Shown here piece by piece: positions 40,631 through 48,560 of a stretch of 64,000 nt of DNA (positions are counted from its first letter, which is position 1; every line of letters begins with the position of its first letter). Below the pieces are notes generated by a model. It made no database searches, was not told the DNA's origin, and worked only from the letters and a program-made list of their open reading frames with translations. This stretch comes from Streptomyces rimosus. Lineage in GTDB: Bacteria; Actinomycetota; Actinomycetes; Streptomycetales; Streptomycetaceae. The stretch spans positions 5,501,001-5,565,000 of the forward strand of contig NZ_CP023688.1 of NCBI RefSeq assembly GCF_008704655.1, in the 5' to 3' direction. Position numbers and translations under genes: made by a program.

Positions 40631-41164
40631 CTAGCTGGTTGTCCTGACGGGTGCGCTGCTGCGCCCGTGGTGTCGACCGCCGAGCTCGGCGTCGAGTGTC
40701 TCCTGAGCCACGCGCATGGCCTCGGCGTATACGGGGTCCCGCAGCCGCTTCCACATCTCGCCCTCAGAGACGTCCTCAACGCAGCTGACCACCCACCAGA
40801 TGTTGCCGAAGGGGTCCTTGATACGCCCTCCGCGCTGTCCGAAGGCGTCGTCGGCCAGGGAAGTGACGACATGGCCGCCAGCTGCGAGGGCTTGTGAGAA
40901 CGCCTCGTCCGCATCGGCGACAAATACACGCAGCAGGCTCGGCATGGTGGGCCAGTCCGCGTGTCGGTCGAAGGCCAGCACGACGGTGTCGCCGACTCGG
41001 ATCTCAGCGTGACCGATCAAACCATCCTCGGTCGCCACCCGCGCGAGTTCCTCGCCCCCGAACGCCTGGGCGACGAAGTCGAGGAAGGCGCCCGTGTCGT
41101 CGGTGACGACCCAGGGCGCAACGGTGGTGTAGCCCTCCGGCGCGGGGCTGATCTGCTCGGGCAT
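40631..41164 (-). CDS. VOC family protein (PhnB/glyoxalase-like)
   Basis: A 177-residue vicinal-oxygen-chelate protein. The paired beta-alpha-beta-beta-beta motifs read VAPWVVTDDTGAFLDFVAQAFGGEELAR, GHAEIRVGDTVVLAFDRHADWP, LLRVFVADADEAFSQALAAGGHVVTSLADDAFGQRGGRIKDPFGNIWWVV. The DPFGNIW motif and His of GHAEI are typical of PhnB-like members. The substrate is unknown. ATG 41162-41164 has AAAGGA upstream. The IS right end is 43 bases past its stop. Confidence 0.85.
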   Translation of the reverse strand: MPEQISPAPEGYTTVAPWVVTDDTGAFLDFVAQAFGGEELARVATEDGLIGHAEIRVGDTVVLAFDRHADWPTMPSLLRVFVADADEAFSQALAAGGHVVTSLADDAFGQRGGRIKDPFGNIWWVVSCVEDVSEGEMWKRLRDPVYAEAMRVAQETLDAELGGRHHGRSSAPVRTTS

Positions 41165-41240
41165 CGCGGTCCTTTCGCTGACGCTGGTGGTCGGCAGCGA
41201 CGATAGGCGCGAACTAGGTCAGTTTCTGTCCTAGACAGCA

Positions 41241-41705
41241 GTGAGTTTGGTCGCAACCAGTGCTATCTCACGACTGCTCGCGCTGCTCCAGACCCCGCCT
41301 TTGGCCCGTGGCCCCATCAGCCTGAGGTTGGAAAACGCTCAGTGGTTCGACATCGTGCGAGAGCGAGGCTGCCGCCGCTTCCTTCACGCCCCGGACCGCC
41401 CGGCCGGCCGCGTCTACGACCTCGACGGCCGCCACATCACCGACGACATCGGCCTGTACTGCGCACTCGGCGAAGCGATCAACGGCCCCGGCGGCTACTT
41501 CGGCGGCTGCCTCAACGCCCTGTCCGACTGCCTCAACGGCCGCTTCGGCGCCACCGCCCCTTTCACCCTCCGCTGGCACCACCCCGACGTGGCCCGCCGC
41601 AACGTGGGCCGGTGCCTGGCGCCCGACGGCGCGGTGTACAGCCTCTTCGACGAAGTGATCGGCTTTCTGGAGGAGAAGCGGGTGGAGGTCGTACTGGTGG
41701 AATAG
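41241..41705 (+). CDS. Barstar family protein without an adjacent RNase
   Basis: A 154-residue protein. The C-terminal 110 residues resemble barstar: VYDLDGRHITDDIGLYCALGEAINGPGGYFGGCLNALSDCLNGRFGATAPFTLRWHHPDVAR, where barstar has an aromatic in place of the first Gly of YFGGCL. Barstars inhibit barnase-type RNases. No barnase, guanyl RNase or secretion gene lies nearby, so it may be an orphan immunity gene. GTG 41241 has a poor ribosome site, and the N-terminal 30 residues may be shorter. VOC and barstar genes are divergent. Confidence 0.65.
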   Translation: MSLVATSAISRLLALLQTPPLARGPISLRLENAQWFDIVRERGCRRFLHAPDRPAGRVYDLDGRHITDDIGLYCALGEAINGPGGYFGGCLNALSDCLNGRFGATAPFTLRWHHPDVARRNVGRCLAPDGAVYSLFDEVIGFLEEKRVEVVLVE

Positions 41706-41834
41706 GGCGGGCTTTTGGAGGCTAAGCGGTGATTTGACTGGCGCCGGGTATGCCGTTCTCTTCGGATACAGTGATCAGCTGTTGTCAGTACGTGCCGACG
41801 GGGCGCCATAACCGTCGGCAGAACGGGGAGTTCC

Positions 41835-42116
41835 ATGCGTCGACGTCTCACCAGCCTTGCCGTGTCCACCGCCCTCGCCGGCGGCGTCCTGTTCGCGGCC
41901 GTCCCCGCGCAGACCGCCTTCGCCGGCCAGGTCACCTGCCACATCTCCCAGATGGCAGAGGAGGCCGCCCAGCACAAGTCCAAGGCCGCGAAGCTGGACC
42001 GCAGCGGCCACCACAAGGCGGCCAACAAGGAGCGCGCGAAGGCCCGCGCGATCGAGAAGCGGATCGCCCAGTGCCAGGACTCCGAGAAGCACAACTCGGG
42101 CCACTTCGGCGGCTGA
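41835..42116 (+). CDS. Small secreted helical protein
   Basis: A 93-residue protein. The first 30 residues (MRRRLTSLAVSTALAGGVLFAAVPAQTAFA) are a Sec signal peptide ending Ala-Phe-Ala. The mature part, QVTCHISQMAEEAAQHKSKAAKLDRSGHHKAANKERAKARAIEKRIAQCQDSEK, is a highly charged helix with one Cys at each end, likely disulfide-linked. No family is recognised. ATG 41835 has GGGGAG upstream. It ends at a bidirectional terminator. Confidence 0.72.
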   Translation: MRRRLTSLAVSTALAGGVLFAAVPAQTAFAGQVTCHISQMAEEAAQHKSKAAKLDRSGHHKAANKERAKARAIEKRIAQCQDSEKHNSGHFGG

Positions 42117-42133
42117 GGACTCGGGCGTCAATG

Positions 42134-42168
42134 AGGCCCCGACCGGCAACCATTGCCGGTCGGGGCCT
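42134..42168. terminator. Bidirectional intrinsic terminator
   Basis: AGGCCCCGACCGGCAA and TTGCCGGTCGGGGCCT form a perfect 16-bp stem with a three-base loop, followed by TGTTTG on the plus side. It lies between the convergent secreted protein and DUF397 genes. Confidence 0.9.
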
Positions 42169-42177
42169 TGTTTGTGT

Positions 42178-42396
42178 TCACCGTTGGCGGCGTGAGAACG
42201 CGTCGGCCTTGACGCCCGCGATGAATATGGCAAACGAGTGGGCGGGGAAGGTGAGGATGGGGCCTGCCGGGGCCTTGCTGTCTCGGACAGGGACGATGCC
42301 CATCGCCTCGGCGGTCGAGGGTGACCACTCCACGCAGTTGCCGCCCTCCGCGCTGGTGTAGCTCGACTTGACCCACCGAGTGGGACCGATCTTCAC
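42178..42396 (-). CDS. DUF397 domain protein
   Basis: A 72-residue protein. WVKSSYTSAEGGNCVEW and VPVRDSKAPAGPILTFPAHSFAIFIAGVKAD are the full DUF397 domain. These proteins are nearly always encoded with an XRE regulator of the DUF5753 type, and in Streptomyces such pairs influence development and antibiotic production (for example around abaA and bldB-like loci). The GTG start overlaps the XRE stop as GTGA. The protein probably binds the regulator, by analogy with described BldB/WhiJ-type partners. Confidence 0.92.
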   Translation of the reverse strand: MKIGPTRWVKSSYTSAEGGNCVEWSPSTAEAMGIVPVRDSKAPAGPILTFPAHSFAIFIAGVKADAFSRRQR

Positions 42397-43220
42397 GTCA
42401 GTTTCTCCATCTGCTCAGCGATCAGATGCGCGCTCTCCCGGGCGGACAAGGCGTCGCCGGTCAGTTCATCGTAGGTCCGGAGCGCTGTTCGAACATAGTC
42501 CGGATCGTCCACGATGCCAGCGGTGCGAAAATTCTCAACACACACGGAAACGGTGTGGTTTGGGGAGGTGATGAGCGACACCGGCCAGTCGCTGAACAGG
42601 TGGCCGGGGGCATCCAGGGGAAGGACCTGCACCCGGACGGTGGGCCGTTCCCCGGCATCCAGCAGGGCTTTCAACTGCCGTCGCATGACGTCGGGAGGAC
42701 AGAATCGGCGGTACAGGACGGACTCACAGAGCACTAGACGGACGTCCGGCGGCATGTCTCCGTCAAACACGGCTTTCCTCGCCAGCCGGTCGTTCACGAA
42801 CGCCGAGGTTTCCTTCGCACTGGCTCGCGGGAAGCCGCCCTTGTACAGGCAGCGTGCGTAGTCGGCAGTGTGAAACAACCCCGGGACGAGGGTGGGAGAC
42901 CATTCCCGGATCGCTACGGCGGCGCGCTCCATGGCCATACGTCGCCGGTAGAGCGTGGGGAACGACGATGCCACTGCCTCCTCGTGCAGCCGCTTGAACT
43001 TTCCGTCCGTGCCGAACACCTCGTCCAGCCGTGGCGGAATCTCCGGCGGGATCGCCCCCTGACAGTTCTCCACTCGGGAGATCGTGCTTCTGGAGGTGCG
43101 GACCAGCCTGGCCAGGTCTTCCTGTGTCAGCGCCTTCGGGTCGTGCAGTTCCCGCGCGCTGCGGCACTCTTCGGCGAATTCCCGGCGTGGGTCTTCCGGG
43201 CTGTCGGTTTCTTCGTCCAC
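42393..43220 (-). CDS. XRE family regulator with DUF5753
   Basis: A 275-residue regulator. The HTH is at residues 28-60 (ALTQEDLARLVRTSRSTISRVENCQGAIP). The rest is DUF5753: EWSPTLVPGLFHTADYARCLYKGG, LVLCESVLYRRFCPPDVMRRQL, VRVQVLPLDAPGHLFSDWPVSLIT. This is the WhiJ-like type. GTG 43218-43220 has a G-rich upstream site. It is divergent from a small Cys protein gene by 198 bases; that spacer holds the shared promoters. Confidence 0.92.
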   Translation of the reverse strand: MDEETDSPEDPRREFAEECRSARELHDPKALTQEDLARLVRTSRSTISRVENCQGAIPPEIPPRLDEVFGTDGKFKRLHEEAVASSFPTLYRRRMAMERAAVAIREWSPTLVPGLFHTADYARCLYKGGFPRASAKETSAFVNDRLARKAVFDGDMPPDVRLVLCESVLYRRFCPPDVMRRQLKALLDAGERPTVRVQVLPLDAPGHLFSDWPVSLITSPNHTVSVCVENFRTAGIVDDPDYVRTALRTYDELTGDALSARESAHLIAEQMEKLT

Positions 43221-43418
43221 GATTCCCCCGACTCAAGGTCTGGTCATGGCTCTTGTTCGGGTCGTTTCCCGTGGTCAACGGCGCGCGCATATGCCGCGAC
43301 ACTCAACCCTCAGATCGAGCGCCCGAACGGTCCCCAGACTACTGAGTGTTGCGCCACTCTGTAACCGGTTGGACGCATTGAGTAAATGTGCGGATCGGGA
43401 ACAGGCGAAGGGTCTTCC

Positions 43419-43613
43419 ATGGGAATCAGTGAAAAGCTGGGCGTGATCGGTGAAAGGCGGCCCACGGACCCGGTGCCGGTGCCCGGTTGCGACGTGTGCG
43501 CGTCCGCGTACGGGGTCCGGGAACCAGCCCGGGCCGAGGGGCGCTCGCTCGCCGTGCTGAGCTGCAACGGAGTCATCGCCGGGCACCCGCACGGGCGAGG
43601 GGGCCGGACATGA
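43419..43613 (+). CDS. Small Cys-containing protein, function unknown
   Basis: A 64-residue protein. MGISEKLGVIGERRP leads to PVPGCDVCASAYGVRE with a CxxC pair, and the C-terminus has SLAVLSCNGVIAGHPHGRGGRT. The pair of close cysteines with later Cys and His could bind zinc. ATG 43419 has AAGGG seven bases upstream. Its stop overlaps the next ATG (ATGA). It is the first gene of a three-gene run ending in a methyltransferase and is divergent from the XRE-DUF397 pair. Confidence 0.65.
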   Translation: MGISEKLGVIGERRPTDPVPVPGCDVCASAYGVREPARAEGRSLAVLSCNGVIAGHPHGRGGRT

Positions 43614-43891
43614 CGATCTCGCCCCGAACGTACGAGGGCACCTCGGAGTGCACGGGGTGCCTGGAGTTGGCGCGCGCCTTGGTGGCCGCGCTGAAAGCCG
43701 GCGACCAGTCCAGGGCAACGGACTGCCAAGTCCTGATCCGCCGGCACCCGGATCACGCGACAAGTCCCGCCGGCCACCTCCTGCACAGCCACGGCGGTGA
43801 CAAGCTGCCCGGCGAGCCCTATCCCGGACCGCATCTGCCGCCCACCCCCGACGGCGGCCCCGGTGTACCCAACCCGCCGAAGGAAGCGTGA
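43610..43891 (+). CDS. Small Cys/His-containing protein, function unknown
   Basis: A 93-residue protein. SECTGCLELARALVAALKAGDQSRATDCQVLIRRHPDHA has a CxxC followed by a helix and a third Cys; the second half is Gly/Pro/His-rich (HLLHSHGGDKLPGEPYPGPHLPPTPDGGPG). No family is recognised. ATG 43610 overlaps the previous stop by four bases, with GAGGGGG upstream. The methyltransferase begins two bases after its stop. Confidence 0.65.
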   Translation: MTISPRTYEGTSECTGCLELARALVAALKAGDQSRATDCQVLIRRHPDHATSPAGHLLHSHGGDKLPGEPYPGPHLPPTPDGGPGVPNPPKEA

Positions 43892-43893
43892 AC

Positions 43894-45072
43894 ATGGCGT
43901 ACGTACGACAGGTGAGCCCCGGCCACGCCGAGCTGGGGCGGGCGCTCGTGACGGGTGGGGTGCTGTCCGCGGACTGGGCCGGTGCGTTCGCGGACGTACC
44001 CCGGGCGGCGTTTCTGCCCGAGCTCATGTGGCCTTGGGACATGGCGGCCGGGCGTAGCGTGCCCGTCTCCCGTACGGGTGATCCGGAGCGGTGGCGGGCC
44101 TACGCCGATTCCGACTGCCCGGTGGTTACGCAGTGGGACGACGGGCAGCACACCGGGGCGGAGCCGGGGGCGGTCCCCACCAGTTCCGCCTCCATGCCGT
44201 CGGTGGTGTTCCGGATGCTTCGGGACCTCGACGTACGGGCCGGTGACCGGGTGTTGGAGATCGGCACGGCGACGGGGTGGAATGCCGCCCTCCTGGACCA
44301 CCGGGCCGGAGCCGGGGACGGCCGCGTGATCACGATGGAGGTGGACGAGGGGGTGGCGGAGCGGGCCCGAGCGAGCCTGGAGGGGTTCGGCAGCTCGGCT
44401 CGTGTCGTGCGCGGTGACGGGTTCGAGGGGTGGCCAGAAGGCGCTCCGTACGACCGGATCATCGGGACCTGCGGGCTTCGGCGCTTTCCGTGGGCCTGGG
44501 TGGAGCAGTGTCGTCCCGGCGGGATCATCGTGGCGCCCTGGGGGACGTACTTCGGTAACGGAGACGCCGTGGCCCGGCTGGTGGTCGCGGCCGACGGGCG
44601 GAGTGCTTCGGGGCGGTTCACCGATCCGGTGGAATTCATGAAGTTGCGGGGGCAACGGCTGCCGGGGGTGGTACACGGCGAGTACGTACGGGGGAGTGTG
44701 GCCGAGGGATGGGAGTCCTCGACGGGAATTACGGAGGCGGAATTCCTCGGGGAGGGGTTCGCTCCGCAGCGGTTCGTGGTGGGGCTGCGGGTGCGGGACT
44801 GCCTGCAAGTGGGGGCGGAGAAACGGGACGGGGCCCGGCCGGTGTGGTTCTACGGGCTGCGGGACCGGTCCTGGGCCTGTGTGCTGTTCCGGGACGGTGC
44901 GGACGCCCGGGTCTGGCAGTACGGGCCGCGTCGGCTCTGGGACGAGGTGGAGGCCGCGTACCGGTGGTGGGTGGCGCGTGACCGGCCCGGTCACGAACGG
45001 TTCGGGCTGACGGTCACGGCGGAGGGCGAGCGGGTGTGGCTGGACGGGGCAGGGGAGTCGTGGGGGCTGTGA
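43894..45072 (+). CDS. PIMT-like (protein-L-isoaspartate) methyltransferase
   Basis: A 392-residue protein. The SAM domain is that of protein-L-isoaspartate methyltransferases: DVPRAAFLPELMWPWDM, SSASMPSVVFRMLRDLDVRAGDRVLEIGTATGWNAALL, EVDEGVAERARASLEGFG and YDRIIGTCGLRRFPWAWVEQCRPGGIIVAPWG. It is about 170 residues longer than housekeeping Pcm. Such extended PIMTs accompany RiPP clusters (for example FxLD-type or lanthipeptide tailoring), yet no lanthionine synthetase is here. I chose ATG 43894, nine bases after AAGGA; GTG 43888 is too close to it. Confidence 0.82.
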   Translation: MAYVRQVSPGHAELGRALVTGGVLSADWAGAFADVPRAAFLPELMWPWDMAAGRSVPVSRTGDPERWRAYADSDCPVVTQWDDGQHTGAEPGAVPTSSASMPSVVFRMLRDLDVRAGDRVLEIGTATGWNAALLDHRAGAGDGRVITMEVDEGVAERARASLEGFGSSARVVRGDGFEGWPEGAPYDRIIGTCGLRRFPWAWVEQCRPGGIIVAPWGTYFGNGDAVARLVVAADGRSASGRFTDPVEFMKLRGQRLPGVVHGEYVRGSVAEGWESSTGITEAEFLGEGFAPQRFVVGLRVRDCLQVGAEKRDGARPVWFYGLRDRSWACVLFRDGADARVWQYGPRRLWDEVEAAYRWWVARDRPGHERFGLTVTAEGERVWLDGAGESWGL

Positions 45073-45130
45073 GGTGGGCCCGCCGCGGCGGCCGGTGCCG
45101 AGCGCCGGCCGCGCGGTTGGGGGCTTTAGG

Positions 45131-45889
45131 TCACTTGCCGCCGGCCTCGTACTGTCCGACCTCCAGGAAGTGCCGCAGTGTCTCCGGCGTTCCGTCGACG
45201 AGGGCGTTCTCGGCAGCCTTTCGGAGAGCCTTGCTGATATTCGGCTTGGCCAGGATCCTGCCGATGGCTACGCGGTCGTCCTCGGCTCGGGCGAGGCGAT
45301 AGCCGGTTTCGTGGAAGGCACGGAACTCTTCGGGCGAGCCATTGTTGTTGAGGAGCTTGTTGATTTCCTCTTTGACTCTGGGGCCGGTGTCCTTGCGGCC
45401 GAGGATGGTGAAGAGGGCTACGCGGTCGTCTTCGAATCGGGCCAGTCGGTAACCGGTTTCGAGGAAGGCACGCAGTTCTTCGGGTGTGCCGTCGCCGACA
45501 AGTCTGGAGATCGCTTCTTTGACTCCGCGGCCGGTGTCCTTGCGGCCGAGGATGGTGAAGAGGGCGACGCGGTCGTCCTCGGCCTGGGCGAGGCGGTAGC
45601 CGGTCTTCAAAAAGGCGCGCAGGTCATCGGGGGTGCCGTTGAGAGCCGCGTTGGCTTCTCGGGTGACCCCAACGCCCACGTTCTTGCCGCCCAGGATGCG
45701 CAGGACGGCGACACGGAGGTCGTCCTCCGACATCTCGTCGACGGGCTTGTCGTTCCCGGCGGTCGCCTGCGTGACCGGGGCGGATGCCGGCGCGGCCGCC
45801 GCTGCGGTGGCGGACGCCGGGGTCGCGAGGAGCAGGGCCGGCGTCAGGGCGGTGGCCGCGACGATCAGGGCAGCGCGGGTCGGTCTCAT
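45131..45889 (-). CDS. Secreted ALF-repeat protein
   Basis: A 252-residue secreted protein. A signal peptide (first 28 residues, ending ATPASA) is followed by four ALF repeats of about 45 residues each: for example EDDRVALFTILGRKDTGRGVKEAI and DGTPEELRAFLETGYRLA. ALF (Ala-Leu-Phe) repeats are short helical repeats found in actinobacterial secreted proteins and of unknown function. Two of the repeats are nearly identical at the DNA level, suggesting recent duplication. ATG 45887-45889 has GGAGG upstream. Confidence 0.88.
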   Translation of the reverse strand: MRPTRAALIVAATALTPALLLATPASATAAAAAPASAPVTQATAGNDKPVDEMSEDDLRVAVLRILGGKNVGVGVTREANAALNGTPDDLRAFLKTGYRLAQAEDDRVALFTILGRKDTGRGVKEAISRLVGDGTPEELRAFLETGYRLARFEDDRVALFTILGRKDTGPRVKEEINKLLNNNGSPEEFRAFHETGYRLARAEDDRVAIGRILAKPNISKALRKAAENALVDGTPETLRHFLEVGQYEAGGK

Positions 45890-46057
45890 GGGCGTGGTGC
45901 CTCCGTAGGTGAACTGCCGATGCAGTGATCATCTCTACGGTGCGCCCTGAGGGCATTGCCGGAAGTCGGCAACGTTCGGGGGCTGTTGGTGGCGTCCGAA
46001 TACTCCGTAAGTGATGGTCCGGTCAATGCGGCACCGGCATCTGGCTCAATTCATGCG

Positions 46058-46459
46058 CTACTGCGAAGCGCCGGGTGCGGTGTCGAAGCGGCGGCGTGCT
46101 TCCTCGATGCGACCGAGGTGCTGGTGCGTCCAGCCGCACATCGCGTCGACCGTGGCGCGCAGGTCCCGGCCCGGGGCGGTGAGGGTGTATTCGACCTTCG
46201 GCGGGACGGTGGGGTGCACCTTGCGGTCGACCAGGCCGTTGCGTTCCAGCATGCGCAGGTTCTGGGTGAGCATCTTGTGGCTGATGCCCTCGACTTCGTC
46301 GCGCAACTCGCTGAAGCGCAAGGTGCTCTCGCCGAGTGCCTCGATGATCAGAAGCGCCCACTTGTTGGCGACGTCGGAGAAGATCTCCCGGGCCAGGGAG
46401 TCCGCGCGCCGCAGGTCCGCGTTCTCGGGCAGGCCCTTGAGCAGATGCTTGGTCACCAT
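46058..46459 (-). CDS. HxlR family regulator
   Basis: A 133-residue winged-helix regulator. IFSDVANKWALLIIEALGESTLRFSELRDEVEGISHKMLTQNLRMLERNGLVDRKVHPTVPPKVEYTLT is a full HxlR domain; the Cys often present near the N-terminus is missing, which argues against a cysteine redox switch there. ATG 46457-46459 has GAGGAA upstream. It is divergent from the truncated RidA gene by 100 bases and probably regulates it. Function of the target is unclear. Confidence 0.88.
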   Translation of the reverse strand: MVTKHLLKGLPENADLRRADSLAREIFSDVANKWALLIIEALGESTLRFSELRDEVEGISHKMLTQNLRMLERNGLVDRKVHPTVPPKVEYTLTAPGRDLRATVDAMCGWTHQHLGRIEEARRRFDTAPGASQ

Positions 46460-46559
46460 CGGGTTCCTCAGTCACGGAAAAGTGCGTTCTTCCAGGTCAG
46501 CCGCCACTCTCCTACGGTTTTCAAGTCACCGCAAGAGAGTGTGCCGGGAAGGGGACACG

Positions 46560-46823
46560 GTGACTTCCGTCGATGTTTTTCACCATGACGTACCGGCCGA
46601 GCGCGACTTCGGCTACGCGCAGGCGATCAAGTCCGGCGAGCTGATCCACGTATCGGGACAGCTTTCGCTCGATGAGACGGGCGAGTTCCGGTACGCGGAC
46701 GACTTCACCGCTCAGGCCCGGCAGACCTACGCCAACATGGACAAGGTCCTGAACCATTACGGCGTCACCCGGAACCAGGTCATCGAGATCAGCTTCCTCG
46801 TCGACACCAAGCTGCCCGCCTAA
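46560..46823 (+). pseudogene. C-terminally truncated RidA (Rid/YjgF) family protein
   Basis: The 87-residue frame matches the first two thirds of RidA: FGYAQAIKSGELIHVSGQLSLDETGEF, FTAQARQTYANMDKVLNHYGVTRNQVIEISFLVDTKLPA. RidA proteins are usually about 130 residues and need the C-terminal Arg-containing strand (R..v.v..L...alvEiea) for imine hydrolysis; that part is absent. The stop overlaps the stop of the convergent isochorismatase-like gene by four bases, so a deletion may have joined them. GTG 46560 has AAGGGG upstream, so the gene was functional before the loss. Confidence 0.6.
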
Positions 46824-47377
46824 CGAGGCAGCGTCTTCAGCCAGTCCTCAACGGTGGGGACGTCCGCCCACTGCGGGAACAGCCGCTCCACGAGGGCCTG
46901 GTGCAGCTCGGGGTCCGTGTCCAGGCACGCGTCCGAGAGGACGGTCAGGCCGAAGTCCATGTCGTTGGCCTGGCAGAGGGTGGACAGGACGACCGCGCTG
47001 GTGGCGATGCCGGTGAGTACGAGGCTGTCGATACCGCGCGCCCGGAGCACCACGTCGAGGTCGCTTCCCGAAAACGCGCTCGCCCGCCGCTTGGTGACCA
47101 CCACATCGCCCGGCCGGGGCGCGACCTCGGGATGGATCTCGGTGCCCGGGGCGCCCTCGACGAAGAGGCCGGCCTGGGCGATGGCGGCGAGCGGCTTGTT
47201 GCGCGTGCCGACTTCCGGGTAGCCGGGGCGAAGCCCGATGACCACGTAGACCACGGGAATGCCCGCCGCCCTGGCGCCCTCGATCGCCCGGCGCAGGCGC
47301 GGCAGATAGCCGGAGCCGTCGTCGGCGATGTCCACGATGGCCTGTTGGACGTCCATCACGAGAAGGGCACTGCTCAT
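46820..47377 (-). CDS. Isochorismatase family cysteine hydrolase-like protein
   Basis: A 185-residue protein. LLVMDVQQAIVDIADDG holds the family Asp, VVVTKRRASAFSGSDLDVVLRARGIDSLVLTGIATSAVVLSTLCQANDMDFGLTVLSDAC holds the Lys and the loop where a catalytic Cys normally sits (TGxxTxxCV). Here that position is Ala-Val, as in one subfamily that lacks the nucleophile in place, although a Cys follows eight residues later. Activity is therefore uncertain. ATG 47375-47377 has GGAGG upstream. It converges on the RidA remnant. Confidence 0.85.
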   Translation of the reverse strand: MSSALLVMDVQQAIVDIADDGSGYLPRLRRAIEGARAAGIPVVYVVIGLRPGYPEVGTRNKPLAAIAQAGLFVEGAPGTEIHPEVAPRPGDVVVTKRRASAFSGSDLDVVLRARGIDSLVLTGIATSAVVLSTLCQANDMDFGLTVLSDACLDTDPELHQALVERLFPQWADVPTVEDWLKTLPR

Positions 47378-47460
47378 CTCGCCTCCGGGCGGGATCGGTT
47401 CGGGGGCAGGTCGGTCCGGGTTCTGATCGTTGGATCGTACGTGAGTGTCCGGGCGGTGAC

Positions 47461-48381
47461 TCACGCCTCGCCCTCGTCCCCCCGCCCCCGATGCCATGAC
47501 TCCAGCTCCGCCCGCACCCTCCGGTCCATCGCCATGGAGAGTTCCGCGTCGACGATGCCCTTGGAGATGGGGCGGAGTTTTTCGATGGTCTGGGTTATGC
47601 GGGCGACCTCGGTGGGGGCCAGGGGTTCGCCGGCGGCGGCTCGGGTGAGGACGTCGTTCAGGACGTGGGTGCGGATCACCGAGATGAACAGGTCGGCCAT
47701 GGCGTCCGCGTGGGCGCGTACCTCACGTCCGGCGGCCAGGACGGCGGTCAGGGGGACGCCGTTGGCGACGAGTTCGGTGGAGGCGTCGAGGAGGCGGCGG
47801 CTGATGTGGACGAACTCGTCGCCGTCCACGGCCAGGTAGCCGATGTCCAGGGAGGCGGAGAGGTTTTCCGGGGTGACGTCGTCCTTGAAGTGGTCGGCGA
47901 GTTCCTCGGGGGTGAGGCGTACGGGGGTTTCCTCGGACCAGGGGGCGACGAGCGTGCCCTCCAGGCCGAGCAGTTCGCCGACGTCGCGGCCGTTGTCGAA
48001 GGCGGAGAGCAGTTCGGCGATGCCGCCGAGGGTGTGGCCGCGGTCGAGGAGGCCGGCGATGGTGCGGAGGCGGGCGAGGTGGTGTTCGTTGTACCAGGCG
48101 ATACGGCCTTCGCGGCGCGGTGGCGGGATGAGCTTGCGCTCGCGGTAGAAGCGCAGGGTACGGACGGTGATACCGGCCTCTCTGGCCAGGTCGGCCATGC
48201 GGAATTCGCGGGGGGAGGGGGCGGGGGCGCCGGTCGCGTCGCCGGCGCGCGGGTCCGCCTCGGCCGGGCCGGAGGCTTCCCCCGACCCCGACCCCGGCTC
48301 CGCCGCCGCTGCCCCGGCCGCCCCGGCTGTCTCCGGGCTCACACCCTCCGGCCTGGCTACGCCGTTCCTGTTCTCTGCCAC
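47461..48381 (-). CDS. MerR family regulator divergent from BVMO operon
   Basis: A 306-residue regulator. A 58-residue Ala/Gly/Pro-rich start is followed by the MerR HTH (RMADLAREAGITVRTLRFYRERKLIPPPRREGRIAWYNEHHLARL) and a 200-residue effector region of helices (DVGELLGLEGTLVAPWSEETPVRLTPEELADHF, DIGYLAVDGDEFVHISRRLLDAS). This resembles MerR proteins that control lipid or steroid oxidation in actinobacteria. The GTG start lacks a good ribosome site, and translation may begin at the ATG just before the HTH. It is divergent from the BVMO gene by 179 bases. Confidence 0.85.
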   Translation of the reverse strand: MAENRNGVARPEGVSPETAGAAGAAAAEPGSGSGEASGPAEADPRAGDATGAPAPSPREFRMADLAREAGITVRTLRFYRERKLIPPPRREGRIAWYNEHHLARLRTIAGLLDRGHTLGGIAELLSAFDNGRDVGELLGLEGTLVAPWSEETPVRLTPEELADHFKDDVTPENLSASLDIGYLAVDGDEFVHISRRLLDASTELVANGVPLTAVLAAGREVRAHADAMADLFISVIRTHVLNDVLTRAAAGEPLAPTEVARITQTIEKLRPISKGIVDAELSMAMDRRVRAELESWHRGRGDEGEA

Positions 48382-48491
48382 GAGCTCAGCCTATGTCGCC
48401 CCACCGGGGCCGGGCCGAGGTGCAACCAGCGGTAACTTCCCGCCGCATACCCCCTACCGCTCGGTACGTCCGTGTCCTACCCTCCAATCGT

Positions 48492-48507
48492 GCCAGTGAT
48501 TGCTGGC
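48492..48507. promoter_or_regulatory. Inverted repeat in the BVMO promoter region
   Basis: GCCAG-TGATTG-CTGGC lies 54 bases upstream of the BVMO start within the divergent spacer. It may be an operator for the MerR regulator, although it lacks the typical 19-base spacer promoter pattern. Confidence 0.3.
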
Positions 48508-48560
48508 GCGGTTGAGGCCAAGGTTCACAGTATCGACGGTCGAACTCGGGAGGCGGCGGC

